This document shows positions 1 through 7,821 of a stretch of DNA of 8,842 bases, piece by piece (position 1 is the stretch's first letter; each line of letters begins with the position of its first letter). The notes under the pieces are model-generated. The model ran no database searches, was not told the DNA's origin, and saw only the letters and a program-made list of their open reading frames with translations. Source of the DNA: Chlamydiia bacterium (GTDB lineage: Bacteria; Chlamydiota; Chlamydiia; Chlamydiales; FEN-1388). The translations under genes and the position numbers were made by a program. Location: contig PMZB01000170.1 in NCBI GenBank assembly GCA_003170575.1, forward strand, positions 555 to 9,396, given 5' to 3'.

Positions 1-47
1 TTTCGACTAAGCGATGTTATTTTTTTATATTGATCTTGATCGTCCAT
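1..47 (-). CDS. Possible start of a downstream gene, cut by the window edge
   Basis: An ATG at 47..45 opens a frame that stays open to the window edge (16 codons, polar N-terminus beginning MDDQDQYKK). It lies 12 nt after the stop of the 724-aa gene on the same strand, a spacing that would suit a further operon member. Against it, no good Shine-Dalgarno precedes the ATG (only a weak purine stretch), and 16 open codons are easily expected by chance. Nothing about function can be said. If real, it would be a fourth co-directional gene. Confidence 0.3.
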   Translation of the reverse strand, partial: MDDQDQYKKITSLSR

Positions 48-59
48 AACTGCTTACAC

Positions 60-2234
60 TCATTTATTTTCTTTTAAAAATTTTACCGCATCATCATATG
101 TCTCTTCGTGCACAAGCACAAGCCTTTGGCCTGCATCAGAGGTGTAATATTTGAAGAGAGAATTAGAAAACTGGATTTCTGAGATATAGGGAGAGGCTTG
201 TCTATTGATTGCTTCATCCCAAAAGGAAATACGAAAAGCTACATGTCGTGGCTCTGGAATGGTGGCTCGATCTTTATTGTTGGGGTCATTGCTCCTTTTT
301 TTCATCTCATCTAGAGTCTCTTTATCTTTTTTTAGGAGATCTAGAAAATCTTGGGCACAGTTTGCGGCCAAAAGATGGGCTTCCTCAAAAGGTATTTTCT
401 GTCTGCCACAAACAGCAAATGTGAAAATTTGTTTCATAAAGCTGCGATCATCGACGCACCCCGTGAGCAGAGGGAGCAAATGGTGTTGTTGAGCAAATGT
501 GTGCATGAATGAAATCACTGTGTGTTTGTAGGGCATTCCCAATAGGTCGTAGGGTAAGGAAACAATTTCCGCTTCTTTTTGAGGGAGGGGAGATCTCTCT
601 ACAAAGGGAGAAAAATAAGGTTTCAGGGATTGGATCTCTGTGAGTGGCTTCATAAAAAGAGGTTTATATAGCCCTTCCCCAGTTGGTACAAGGGCCAGAA
701 AATTCATTTTCCCATCTGGCTCAAGGATGATTGAAGAAAAATGATCAGCGGGCCAAGGTTCATTTTGTTCATCTCTCAGGCCTACCTCCAGATGAATTGA
801 ATTTGGGGTCAAAGGAAATTCATCAAGATATGGCCTGATATAAGGTATAGAGTTTAGCTGGTTTTGGTACTCGCTAAAAATTTCAGCATACTTTTTTTCA
901 GCATCTGAAACAGTTGAATAAGAAACGCCTTTCAGAATTTCAAAAGGTTCAAACACTGCTGTCAGGCCGATTCGTTCAAGCGCTGGAGACCACATTCTTA
1001 CTGGATAGGCTTGGGGTTCTTTTGAGCGAAAGTTTTCAAGCTGTTTTTCCAACCACATGGTTAAGAAATCTTGGGGAATCCTGAAATTTTGTTTTCTTGA
1101 AGTACCTGCATCAAGTGATTGCGTACCATCTCCTTCAGGCTTTCCAGAATCAAGAAACTTCATAGCTTGATCAAAGGTCTCCTGATAAAGTGGAATAAGA
1201 TTTTGTCCTTCGTCTGATGTGAAATATTGAAATTTAGAATTTTGAAACCGAATTTCTGCAATAAAAGGCGATGCTTGCCTATTAATTCCTGCATCCCAAA
1301 AAGAAATACGAAATGCAATGTGGCGCAATTCTGGGATGGTTGCTGACTCGTCAAATAAGTGAGCACCTCGTTTTTTCATAAAGTCCAAACTTGCTTTGTC
1401 GTGTTGCAAAAAGGAGAGAAACTCTTTCGCGCCCTCTGCAGCTATTTTGTGCGCACTACCAAATTCCAATTGTTCTTGGCTCCAAAGAGCAAATCCAAAG
1501 ACTATTTGATCACCCTCCGCCTCCCCAATCCTTCCTAGAGTAAGAGGAAAAAAATGATGTCGTTTGGAAAACGAATCAGTGAAAGTTAGAATGGACTTCC
1601 AATAGGAAGGGTCTGATTTATCTAATTTAAGAGGTGGCATTTTTACATCTTCAGAAGACAAAATTGTTTTTGGTGCAAACGGTTTGAAAAATGGCTTGAA
1701 TAAATCCGAGTCAGCAATGGGTTTGGTGGCTATTTGTTTATATCTTTCCTTAACCTCAGGGGCGAAGATAAAGAACTTCAGCTGTTCATCTGGTTCCATA
1801 TGCACAGATGAGAGATAAGGGGAGATTAGATGGCGTCCCTCTGGGGTTTTGAAATGAATCGACAACGAAAATGATCGAGGAGTAATTGGAAACTCTGCTA
1901 AGAAAGGTCTAATCTGAGGGATGGAATTTAATTTCTGCTGAAAATTGCTATAGACCTCGGCAAGCCTTTCTTCTGCTTTTCCCTTATCTGTAAATTTTTC
2001 CCCCCTTAGATCTATAGCGGGGTCAAAAGAGTAAGTTAAGCCTGTAGTCTCAAGAACAGGGTGCCACCATTTCGAAATTGGGGAGGATATTTCATTTGAA
2101 TAAAAACTTTGTAGTTGCTGGTCCAATAAGGTATTGAGGGGATGCTCGGGAGTATCTTGGGGAATTCTGGTATAAACAAAAATTGCCCCCAAGATTATAG
2201 CAAGATAAGTAAGTAAAAATATAAGCCTAGTCAC
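60..2234 (-). CDS. Membrane-anchored protein of unknown function with two tandem homologous halves
   Basis: I do not recognise the family. The 724-residue product starts with a hydrophobic segment (about residues 4-21, one Arg before it and one after), best read as an uncleaved signal anchor that places the rest outside the inner membrane. The remainder is two copies of one unit, residues 23-362 and 385-723, joined by a Gly/Ser/Thr-rich linker (364-384). Shared landmarks in order are RIPQD (23, 385), LNSIP.IRP (102, 460), EFP.TP (114, 472), an HH pair (226, 584), and the best conserved block, ATIPE.RH.AFRISFWD...INRQASP (298, 657), followed by a YFTSD/YYTSD motif. The start is GTG (2234..2232), supported by AAGGA 7 nt upstream and by the anchor following at once. 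It overlaps the RHS stop by 8 nt, so translation is probably coupled. That tight linkage suggests a dedicated partner of the RHS protein (inference). No catalytic motif is evident. The only three cysteines (593, 609, 626) are in the second copy. Confidence 0.9.
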   Translation of the reverse strand: MTRLIFLLTYLAIILGAIFVYTRIPQDTPEHPLNTLLDQQLQSFYSNEISSPISKWWHPVLETTGLTYSFDPAIDLRGEKFTDKGKAEERLAEVYSNFQQKLNSIPQIRPFLAEFPITPRSFSLSIHFKTPEGRHLISPYLSSVHMEPDEQLKFFIFAPEVKERYKQIATKPIADSDLFKPFFKPFAPKTILSSEDVKMPPLKLDKSDPSYWKSILTFTDSFSKRHHFFPLTLGRIGEAEGDQIVFGFALWSQEQLEFGSAHKIAAEGAKEFLSFLQHDKASLDFMKKRGAHLFDESATIPELRHIAFRISFWDAGINRQASPFIAEIRFQNSKFQYFTSDEGQNLIPLYQETFDQAMKFLDSGKPEGDGTQSLDAGTSRKQNFRIPQDFLTMWLEKQLENFRSKEPQAYPVRMWSPALERIGLTAVFEPFEILKGVSYSTVSDAEKKYAEIFSEYQNQLNSIPYIRPYLDEFPLTPNSIHLEVGLRDEQNEPWPADHFSSIILEPDGKMNFLALVPTGEGLYKPLFMKPLTEIQSLKPYFSPFVERSPLPQKEAEIVSLPYDLLGMPYKHTVISFMHTFAQQHHLLPLLTGCVDDRSFMKQIFTFAVCGRQKIPFEEAHLLAANCAQDFLDLLKKDKETLDEMKKRSNDPNNKDRATIPEPRHVAFRISFWDEAINRQASPYISEIQFSNSLFKYYTSDAGQRLVLVHEETYDDAVKFLKENK
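66..1082 (-). repeat. Second copy of an internal coding tandem duplication
   Basis: This stretch encodes residues 385-723 of the 724-aa protein and is homologous to 1149..2168. Both copies open with RIPQD and end with a similar helix (ETYDDAVKFL here, ETFDQAMKFL in copy one). Similarity is also visible in DNA: bases around 202-265 align without gaps to 1279-1342 at a 1077-bp offset, with roughly three quarters identical by eye. The copies are too diverged to be a recent duplication. Confidence 0.85.
1149..2168 (-). repeat. First copy of an internal coding tandem duplication
   Basis: This stretch encodes residues 23-362 of the 724-aa protein and is homologous to 66..1082. The copy begins directly after the membrane anchor. 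It lacks cysteine entirely. Between the HH pair and the ATIPE block, the two copies differ most in sequence while keeping length (offset falls from 362 to 359 residues), so the overall fold is probably the same in both. Confidence 0.85.
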
Positions 2235-5200
2235 TGAATAATCCTTGATTTTCTATAGCATCTTTTAAAGCATCTTGATAAGAAGGTCCTGCAAAAGCAT
2301 GAGCTGAAAATGTATTTTGCCATTTACCGCAAGTAATAACCTTCCCTCTTTCGCTTGGACGAAGATACCCAAGGCCTGAAATCCAATCCCCGCGGGCACG
2401 GTAATTTAGAGCTTCTGGATAATAAGATGGAGAGCCGAAGGTCACCACTTTGCCTATATAATTTTTGTATTCTCCATTCTTCTGAAAACTGTAACCAGAC
2501 AATGAATTATGGCATGTCATACCTCCCTGACTGTGCGGGATTTGCTCAATGGTTGCTGCTACATTATAAGTAGATAACATTTTACATGTCTCTACAAACT
2601 TGTCCCCTAATACTTTGTCGGCACCAGTTCTGTATCCTAACCATTGACAAGCTGCTTCAACAACATCAAAAAAAAGACCATTACTTGGATTATGACAAAC
2701 AAGTAGATTTTCGCAGCGATCTCCTGCTGCATTTTTAACTCCTTCTGCCTCTTCGTATGCTTCTACTCTTGTGTTGCCTATGCCATTCCAAAACGCACCA
2801 ATGCGAGCTCCCAAATTTTCTCCTTTATGCTTTTCACAAAATTCTTTTAAAGTTTCGCCGTTCAGCAATCCTACCGAAGGATCTTCGAATTCTCCCATTA
2901 ACTCGCGGTTATTAACAGAAAGAGCGACAACACCTGAGCCTAGTACAGTGGGAGGTTCATTTTTGTTGGCGTAACTTTTGCGTTCATCATACTTGTTAAT
3001 GAACTTCAACTCATCGGAAATATAGGTTTCTATTGATCCACGTACACATCCTTCATGAAGAGTACTCCAGAATCCTTTTCCTCCACAGGGCTCTTCATTG
3101 AGCCCAAATAGATCATAAAAAGTGAGGGGATTATTTTTGACGTAGGCATAAAGGTTGGGGCCGTCGGTGAAGCCGAGGGGGTCGGGGGTGAGGAAGCGGC
3201 CTAAAGGTGCAGAGTAGTAGCGTTGGCCGAAGAAGATGAAGTTGGTTTCGGGGTCTAGGCGTTTGCTGGCGAAGTGCCAGGGGTTGGAGGAGGTTCCGAA
3301 GGTGTGTTCTTCGCCGAAGGCGGAGTAGCGGTAGGTGATGGTTGGTTGTTTGGTGGTGGTGTTGAGGAGGACCGTGATGTTGCCGCGGTGGTCGTGGAGG
3401 GGACAGAAGAGTTGGCCGTCGAGCTCAAGGGCAATGGAGGCGCCAAGTTCTGCACCTTTGCCGAGGCCGAGCACACGAAACTCTTTTATGGTGTTGTCGG
3501 CAGAGGTGGAGCCAACTTCGCGGCGGTTGAAGAAGAGAAAGCGAAGGAAGGAAGTTTGTTGCCAGGAGGAGTTGGTCCAGGCGAAGGTCTTTTTGAAAAG
3601 GCGTCTGTGGGATGCGTCATAGCCATATTCTGTGCGGGAGAGGGTGGGTTCTTCAACGGCGGTGAGGCGGTCTAGGGCATCGTAGGAGAGAAGGAGGGTT
3701 TTGCTTGGGGTATGCATTTCAATGGGGTTTCCATTTTTGTCGTAGGTGAATGTGGTGTCGGGTGAGGAGAGAAGCTCATTCAGGGAATTTACATCATAGG
3801 TTGCATCATCCTTTTTAAGCCGATTGCACAGGGAATCATTTTTATAGGAGATATCAAACAGTCCATGCTCTTCGATGAGCTGGTAGAGGTCATCATACTT
3901 GAACGTTGAGGTGACTTCTCCTTGGGGGTCTGTGGAGGTGATTTCGAGTAAATTTCCTGCAGCGTCGAAGTTTGCGCAATTTTCTTCGTAGTGAGGGGAG
4001 GCGAGGCTTGAGAGGCGTTGGAGTGCATCCCAATGGTACTGAAGGGTGCCGCAGGACTGGATCAGGGAACTTTGTGTGACGTGGCCGACTAAATCAAATG
4101 CATCATAGCGATGCACGTAAAGGTCTTGCGAATTATCTGTGCGGGCGATTTCATGGAGCCTGCCGGAGAGGTATCGGTAGGCGATTGAGATATTGGTCCC
4201 AAAAGAGGCAGTTGTGATTCGGTCCAAACGGTCATAGGAAAAGTTACTCTCTATACCTGTTCCCATCGAATCTTTGACAATCCGATTATGGTGGTCGTAG
4301 GTTTTCTTGTGGGTCATTTGGAGCTTGGAGTCGGTTACAGAGAGAACGTTGTCGTTAAGATCATACTCGTAGGTATAGTTGACTGACTCGTCCGAGGCGT
4401 GCATCTGACTTAATCGACAAAACGGGTCGTAGGTATGGTGAAGGGATACTCCGTTTGGCTTGGTGATTGTGTCGATAAGTCCGCCTGGAAAGTAGGTGTA
4501 AGAAGTTTTCTTCTCTTCAGGCAGGCCTGGCTGTTCAGTACACGTTTCTATAAGGTCGGCTGAGGTGTAGGTCCACTGAATTATGTAATCGTGAAGGAAA
4601 ACTCCGTTTGCGTAGATTGAGTGGGTTTCCTTGCGTTTATTTCCCTTTGGGTCGTAGCGAAAGACAATTTTGCTCAAAAGGGTATTAGAAGAGGAACGGC
4701 GCTCAAGAGTGTCGACGCGGTCATATGCATCAAAGATTTCGTAGGTTTTGTTGCCCATGGGGTCGATCGTTTCTTTTCTCAGCACAGTTTGATTGAGGTC
4801 ATTTTTCCAGGTGTAGTCATAGTTGAAGAGGGTGGCATTTCCTAAGGCGTCAATATGCTTTGCAGGGAGGCCAAGGCTATTATATTCAATCCGATCGGTG
4901 GAAAAGGTTGCTGAGGCAGTGTAGGTAAGTGTTTTTGTTTTGTGGTCAAGAATGTTGTACTCATATTTTTGCAAAGAAAGCAGTGTGCCGTCTGAATGCT
5001 CTGATCGCTCTTCCATCACTCGGTCAAAAAAGTCATATTCTATATATGCTGCAATCCAGGAAGCATCATTTTCAAAACTCTTGGTGCAGTGCTTTCTTCC
5101 AAGTGAGTCGTATTCAAATCGGATCTTCTTTCCTTCCTTTTCTTCCTGAATAACCCTTCCAGCGGCATCGTAGGAAAGAGTGGTGACTATGCCCATAGGG

Positions 5201-7821
5201 TCGGTCGAGGATGTTTCATGAAATGAAGAGTAGGTGTGCAGAGTTACTTTGGTGCCTGCCACCGTGATTTTTGTTGGGCGGTTCAGAAAATCATACTCAT
5301 ATTCAGTGAGCGTTCCGTGACGATCCCATTTTTTTGCTACCGTACCATTTCTATGGTACTGCGCTTTTTCTGTGGACCCATCTGGGTAGGTAATAAGGCA
5401 GGGTTTTCCGCGGATTGTGTGCTCAAATGTGGTTGTGCGGCCATTGCAGTCGATAATAGATGTAGGAGAGTTAAGGGCGTCGTAGCTTTTATGTTCCGAG
5501 GGAGTTACCTTTGTGCCGGTTGCGTCTACCATCTCAGGATAGGAAATGGAGCGTGGGCGCTTGAGGCCATCATAGGAAAGGTTTGTCACTCGGCCCATGG
5601 GGTCAGTGACAGCAACTTTGTTGCTTGCTTTATCATAGGAATATTGAGTTGTGAATGCAGGGCCGTTTTCGTGGACGGAGATCTCCTTAATCAGCCGGTT
5701 AGCCTTGTCATACACATACTCTGTATGCATTCCGGATCCAACAAGCTCTTCCCGAATCTTGTTACAGTTTTGGTCATAGGAGAAGAGATACTCTTTTCCT
5801 GCAGAATGGCGTTTATTGGTGAGGTTTCCAAGGTCGTCATAGGTGTACTGAGTGTGGTACTGCTCTTTTTTATGCGCATCAAAAAGAGTTTCCTTGGTAA
5901 CCCGGCCAGCTTTGTCATATTCGTATTCGACCTTTTTAAGGAGTACCTCTTTGCCAGAAGGCAGATCAAGATAAAACTCCTCTATCTCTTTTGGCTGGCC
6001 TACCCCATGTCCCTCTTTTCCTCGGACAGGCGTGACATAGGTACTATGCCGCTCAGTTACATTTTTCAGGTCTTTTTCATGAGGGCTTGAGCCGTCGTCA
6101 ATTATTTTCTTTACAAGAACAGCGTCACTATCATACTCAAAAAACTCGCGTATGCGTATGTGATCTTCCTTTTTTGTGAATTTTGCCTCTACGAGATTGG
6201 TGTCTTTTTTGTACTCGTAAGATATCTCTGGGCCATTTTCTTCGCTTTCCTTCTTGACCATGTGGAACTGATCTTTGTAGAAGGAAAAGTACTTTTTATA
6301 CGATTCAACATCTCCCTCAGGCTTACCTTCGTCGTTGAGCGAGAACTTTTTTGTGCCTTGGCCGGTTAAATTTCCATAGAGGCGCTCTTCGGTCACATTT
6401 CCATAGTTATCATAGGTGTACCGCGTACACTTTATCGCTTTGCCATCTTGCTTTATCGCTTTAGCAAGAAGATGTCCTTCATCGCTGTCATCGCGTTCGC
6501 CGCGGGCAAGGTGTTCGTGCTCACCCCAGAAGAACTTTTCTTCTCGTAAAATCTTTCCTTTGTGATTATGTCGTTCAATGGTTTTTAGTCGTTTTCTTGA
6601 TGAGTAGTAGTACACGCTTCTGTAGTCATTTGCATCAAAGACCTCTGTCTTATTCTCGTGGGGGTAATATTTAAACCGGAACAGCGTAACTTCTTTATCA
6701 TCTGGTCCAACAGGGCCTTTTTGTTCTGTTACACGGTCTTTGTCATCATAGTAGATTTTGAGGTACCTTCCGTCCGGATATCCTACGTAGGAGAGAAGAT
6801 AGGGAGCTTTTTCGCCATGCGTGTAATAGTAGCGCAAGGTGGGGTGATCGCTGGATGTAATTTCTGACATAAGCGGGCAGTGGCGGACCTTTCCATGTGA
6901 GTGAAGCTCATACGTGTATGTCACTTTTTTCCCATTGGAGGACTCGATCTCAACTTTTTTGTGTTTATTGTCACAATCGATTTTAAGCTTGCCAAAGGTA
7001 TGCTGGTGGCTGAAATTTTCTGCTTTAATCTCTTTCAATATGTGGCCAAAAATATCATTTTTGGTGTAGTCGAACATGAGCTTATTGCCAGAAGGACGTC
7101 TTTCCTGGTGGATATACATGCCTTCTTCAAAGTTTACGGTTTTAAAATAGTTCCTTTCTGTGCCATCGCACGTTGTCATGTCCCATTCGACCTCAAGATA
7201 CCGCCCTACATCATTGTTGTATCGCCAGTGCCCTTTCGTATGCATTTTGGTATTTTTAAGATTAGTTCGTGCCGAAATCTCACCAGTTCCAGTATTTGTT
7301 AAGCCTTTGTGAATAGTGTCTGGGTCAAGGTAGAAGTCCATTTCTTTTAATTCAGGCTTTGCTGAACAAGAAATAAGAGATCCTCCATCTTCATCTGCAA
7401 CCGCATAGACAAAAGCATCCTTGTCATTTGATTTAGAAGCTTTTTTATCCATGATTTCCGCGGCTCTATCAGAGACAGGCATTCCCTTAATAATCTGGGC
7501 GTAATTGGAGGTCATGCCTATGCCGAACAACCAGGTGTAGCCTACATTCTGGCTGTTATAGTAGCGCACCATGGAAAGGGGAGTAGGGCCCTCAAAACTC
7601 AGGTCAACTGTGGGGATAAGCAGATTCCCAAAAATCGTGTTCACGTGGTTCACAAATGTAGAAGGTTGGGCTTCTGCTGTGACGGTAACATCTTTTTCAG
7701 AGATCTTTTCAGTGCTGTCTGGAGTAGGGCCTTTACGGTGAACAGAATGGTGATGAGGAGGGTTAGCTGCGAGTGCATGCACTGAAAAAAGCACAAGAAT
7801 TTGCAAAAGCAAGCTTCTCAA
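2227..7821 (-). CDS. Secreted RHS/YD-repeat protein with an alpha/beta-hydrolase-like C-terminal tip
   Basis: This 1864-residue protein has polymorphic-toxin layout. Residues 1-19 are a Sec signal peptide (Arg2, hydrophobic 3-14, ALAA before the mature His-rich start). Residues about 60-110 match the usual RHS opening (GNLLIPTVDLSFEGPTPL, then RYYNS). YD repeats run from about 342 to 1410, with many copies of patterns such as YDKAGR, YDDLGN and DPMG. The RHS-associated core follows: HDHRGNITVL (1476-1485), YSAFGE, then QRYYSAPLGRFLTPDPLGF and NLYAYVKNNP, ending P1565-x4-D1570-x2-G-L1574. The last 290 residues are a variable tip with a PHSQGG nucleophile-like motif (Ser1764), TFGSP (1794-1798), Asp1812 and His1841. 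Homologous RHS/TcC proteins form a hollow shell that encloses and often self-cleaves its tip; that is family knowledge, not shown here. No PAAR or VgrG-like domain is present, so export is probably Sec-dependent followed by an unknown outer-membrane step. The TTG start is chosen because GGAGG lies 7 nt upstream and a signal peptide follows; the first internal Met is residue 84. The tip could be a lipase/esterase-type effector; its substrate is unknown. Confidence 0.93.
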   Translation of the reverse strand: MRSLLLQILVLFSVHALAANPPHHHSVHRKGPTPDSTEKISEKDVTVTAEAQPSTFVNHVNTIFGNLLIPTVDLSFEGPTPLSMVRYYNSQNVGYTWLFGIGMTSNYAQIIKGMPVSDRAAEIMDKKASKSNDKDAFVYAVADEDGGSLISCSAKPELKEMDFYLDPDTIHKGLTNTGTGEISARTNLKNTKMHTKGHWRYNNDVGRYLEVEWDMTTCDGTERNYFKTVNFEEGMYIHQERRPSGNKLMFDYTKNDIFGHILKEIKAENFSHQHTFGKLKIDCDNKHKKVEIESSNGKKVTYTYELHSHGKVRHCPLMSEITSSDHPTLRYYYTHGEKAPYLLSYVGYPDGRYLKIYYDDKDRVTEQKGPVGPDDKEVTLFRFKYYPHENKTEVFDANDYRSVYYYSSRKRLKTIERHNHKGKILREEKFFWGEHEHLARGERDDSDEGHLLAKAIKQDGKAIKCTRYTYDNYGNVTEERLYGNLTGQGTKKFSLNDEGKPEGDVESYKKYFSFYKDQFHMVKKESEENGPEISYEYKKDTNLVEAKFTKKEDHIRIREFFEYDSDAVLVKKIIDDGSSPHEKDLKNVTERHSTYVTPVRGKEGHGVGQPKEIEEFYLDLPSGKEVLLKKVEYEYDKAGRVTKETLFDAHKKEQYHTQYTYDDLGNLTNKRHSAGKEYLFSYDQNCNKIREELVGSGMHTEYVYDKANRLIKEISVHENGPAFTTQYSYDKASNKVAVTDPMGRVTNLSYDGLKRPRSISYPEMVDATGTKVTPSEHKSYDALNSPTSIIDCNGRTTTFEHTIRGKPCLITYPDGSTEKAQYHRNGTVAKKWDRHGTLTEYEYDFLNRPTKITVAGTKVTLHTYSSFHETSSTDPMGIVTTLSYDAAGRVIQEEKEGKKIRFEYDSLGRKHCTKSFENDASWIAAYIEYDFFDRVMEERSEHSDGTLLSLQKYEYNILDHKTKTLTYTASATFSTDRIEYNSLGLPAKHIDALGNATLFNYDYTWKNDLNQTVLRKETIDPMGNKTYEIFDAYDRVDTLERRSSSNTLLSKIVFRYDPKGNKRKETHSIYANGVFLHDYIIQWTYTSADLIETCTEQPGLPEEKKTSYTYFPGGLIDTITKPNGVSLHHTYDPFCRLSQMHASDESVNYTYEYDLNDNVLSVTDSKLQMTHKKTYDHHNRIVKDSMGTGIESNFSYDRLDRITTASFGTNISIAYRYLSGRLHEIARTDNSQDLYVHRYDAFDLVGHVTQSSLIQSCGTLQYHWDALQRLSSLASPHYEENCANFDAAGNLLEITSTDPQGEVTSTFKYDDLYQLIEEHGLFDISYKNDSLCNRLKKDDATYDVNSLNELLSSPDTTFTYDKNGNPIEMHTPSKTLLLSYDALDRLTAVEEPTLSRTEYGYDASHRRLFKKTFAWTNSSWQQTSFLRFLFFNRREVGSTSADNTIKEFRVLGLGKGAELGASIALELDGQLFCPLHDHRGNITVLLNTTTKQPTITYRYSAFGEEHTFGTSSNPWHFASKRLDPETNFIFFGQRYYSAPLGRFLTPDPLGFTDGPNLYAYVKNNPLTFYDLFGLNEEPCGGKGFWSTLHEGCVRGSIETYISDELKFINKYDERKSYANKNEPPTVLGSGVVALSVNNRELMGEFEDPSVGLLNGETLKEFCEKHKGENLGARIGAFWNGIGNTRVEAYEEAEGVKNAAGDRCENLLVCHNPSNGLFFDVVEAACQWLGYRTGADKVLGDKFVETCKMLSTYNVAATIEQIPHSQGGMTCHNSLSGYSFQKNGEYKNYIGKVVTFGSPSYYPEALNYRARGDWISGLGYLRPSERGKVITCGKWQNTFSAHAFAGPSYQDALKDAIENQGLFSD
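2230..3099 (-). other. Variable C-terminal tip of the RHS protein, hydrolase-like domain
   Basis: Residues 1575-1864 follow directly after the DLFGL end of the RHS core. The order of landmarks fits an alpha/beta-hydrolase: a strand-turn NGIGNT (1679-1684), a nucleophile elbow reading IPHSQGG with Ser1764, then VVTFGSP (1792-1798) as in lipases, an acidic residue in RARGDW (Asp1812), and a late histidine in SAHAF (His1841). The elbow departs from the classical G-x-S-x-G by having Pro-His-Ser-Gln-Gly. The pattern resembles hydrolase-like domains I recall from chlamydial proteins (DUF687-type), but that match is from memory. The tip has nine cysteines in 290 residues, against 15 in the preceding 1574. 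Its DNA is AT-richer than the core (38% GC in 3001-3060). Confidence 0.65.
2242..2246 (-). promoter_or_regulatory. Shine-Dalgarno for the GTG start of the 724-aa gene
   Basis: AAGGA on the minus strand lies 7 nt before the GTG at 2234..2232. It is inside the last codons of the RHS gene, so ribosomes finishing RHS translation pass over it. This supports choosing GTG as the start and suggests coupled translation. Confidence 0.75.
3100..3219 (-). other. RHS-associated core signature and putative self-cleavage site
   Basis: These bases encode residues 1535-1574. They carry the hallmark of the RHS core: RYYSAP.GRF..PDPLG, then NLYAYV.NNP, then a terminal P-x4-D-x2-G-L. In characterised RHS and TcC proteins, a similar P-x4-DP-x-G-L motif marks the site of autoproteolysis by aspartates, releasing the tip inside the shell. 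Here the usual Pro after the last Asp is Leu (DLFGL), while Asp1547 and Asp1570 are both kept. Cleavage after Leu1574 would free a 290-residue tip. Confidence 0.8.
3592..6798 (-). repeat. Array of degenerate YD (RHS) repeats within the RHS gene
   Basis: Residues about 342-1410 contain some 20 or more diverged YD repeats with a spacing that is often about 20 residues. Examples are YEYDKAGRVTKE (632), YTYDDLGNLTN (659), YEYDFLNRPTKI (841), LSYDAAGRVIQE (882), FEYDSLGRK (902), FRYDPKGNKRKE (1054) and FTYDKNGNPIE (1358). In DNA they appear on the plus strand as recurring tcatagg/tcgtagg cores, and near-identical gcccatgggg/gcccataggg words at about 4753, 5191 and 5594 encode the DPMG turns. The repeats form the beta-sheet shell in known RHS structures. 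Confidence 0.85.

Noticed and set aside
205..492. Plus-strand frames of 71-95 codons antisense to the 724-aa gene
   Set aside because: They sit opposite the better conserved second copy of the duplicated protein, whose amino-acid conservation between copies shows that the minus frame is the coding one.
3255..3675. Overlapping open frames on both strands in the GC-rich RHS core (minus 3255..3476, plus 3274..3675)
   Set aside because: Their low-complexity Pro/Ser/Thr and Gly/Val/Glu products follow directly from the C-ending codon bias of the RHS frame in this block. There is no sign of independent coding.
5236..6090. Plus-strand open frame of 284 codons antisense to the RHS gene
   Set aside because: It lies wholly inside the YD-repeat coding region of the opposite strand, which has a signal peptide, start site and family motifs. 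Its product is a mix of hydrophobic and cysteine-rich stretches without recognisable motifs, as expected of an antisense shadow.
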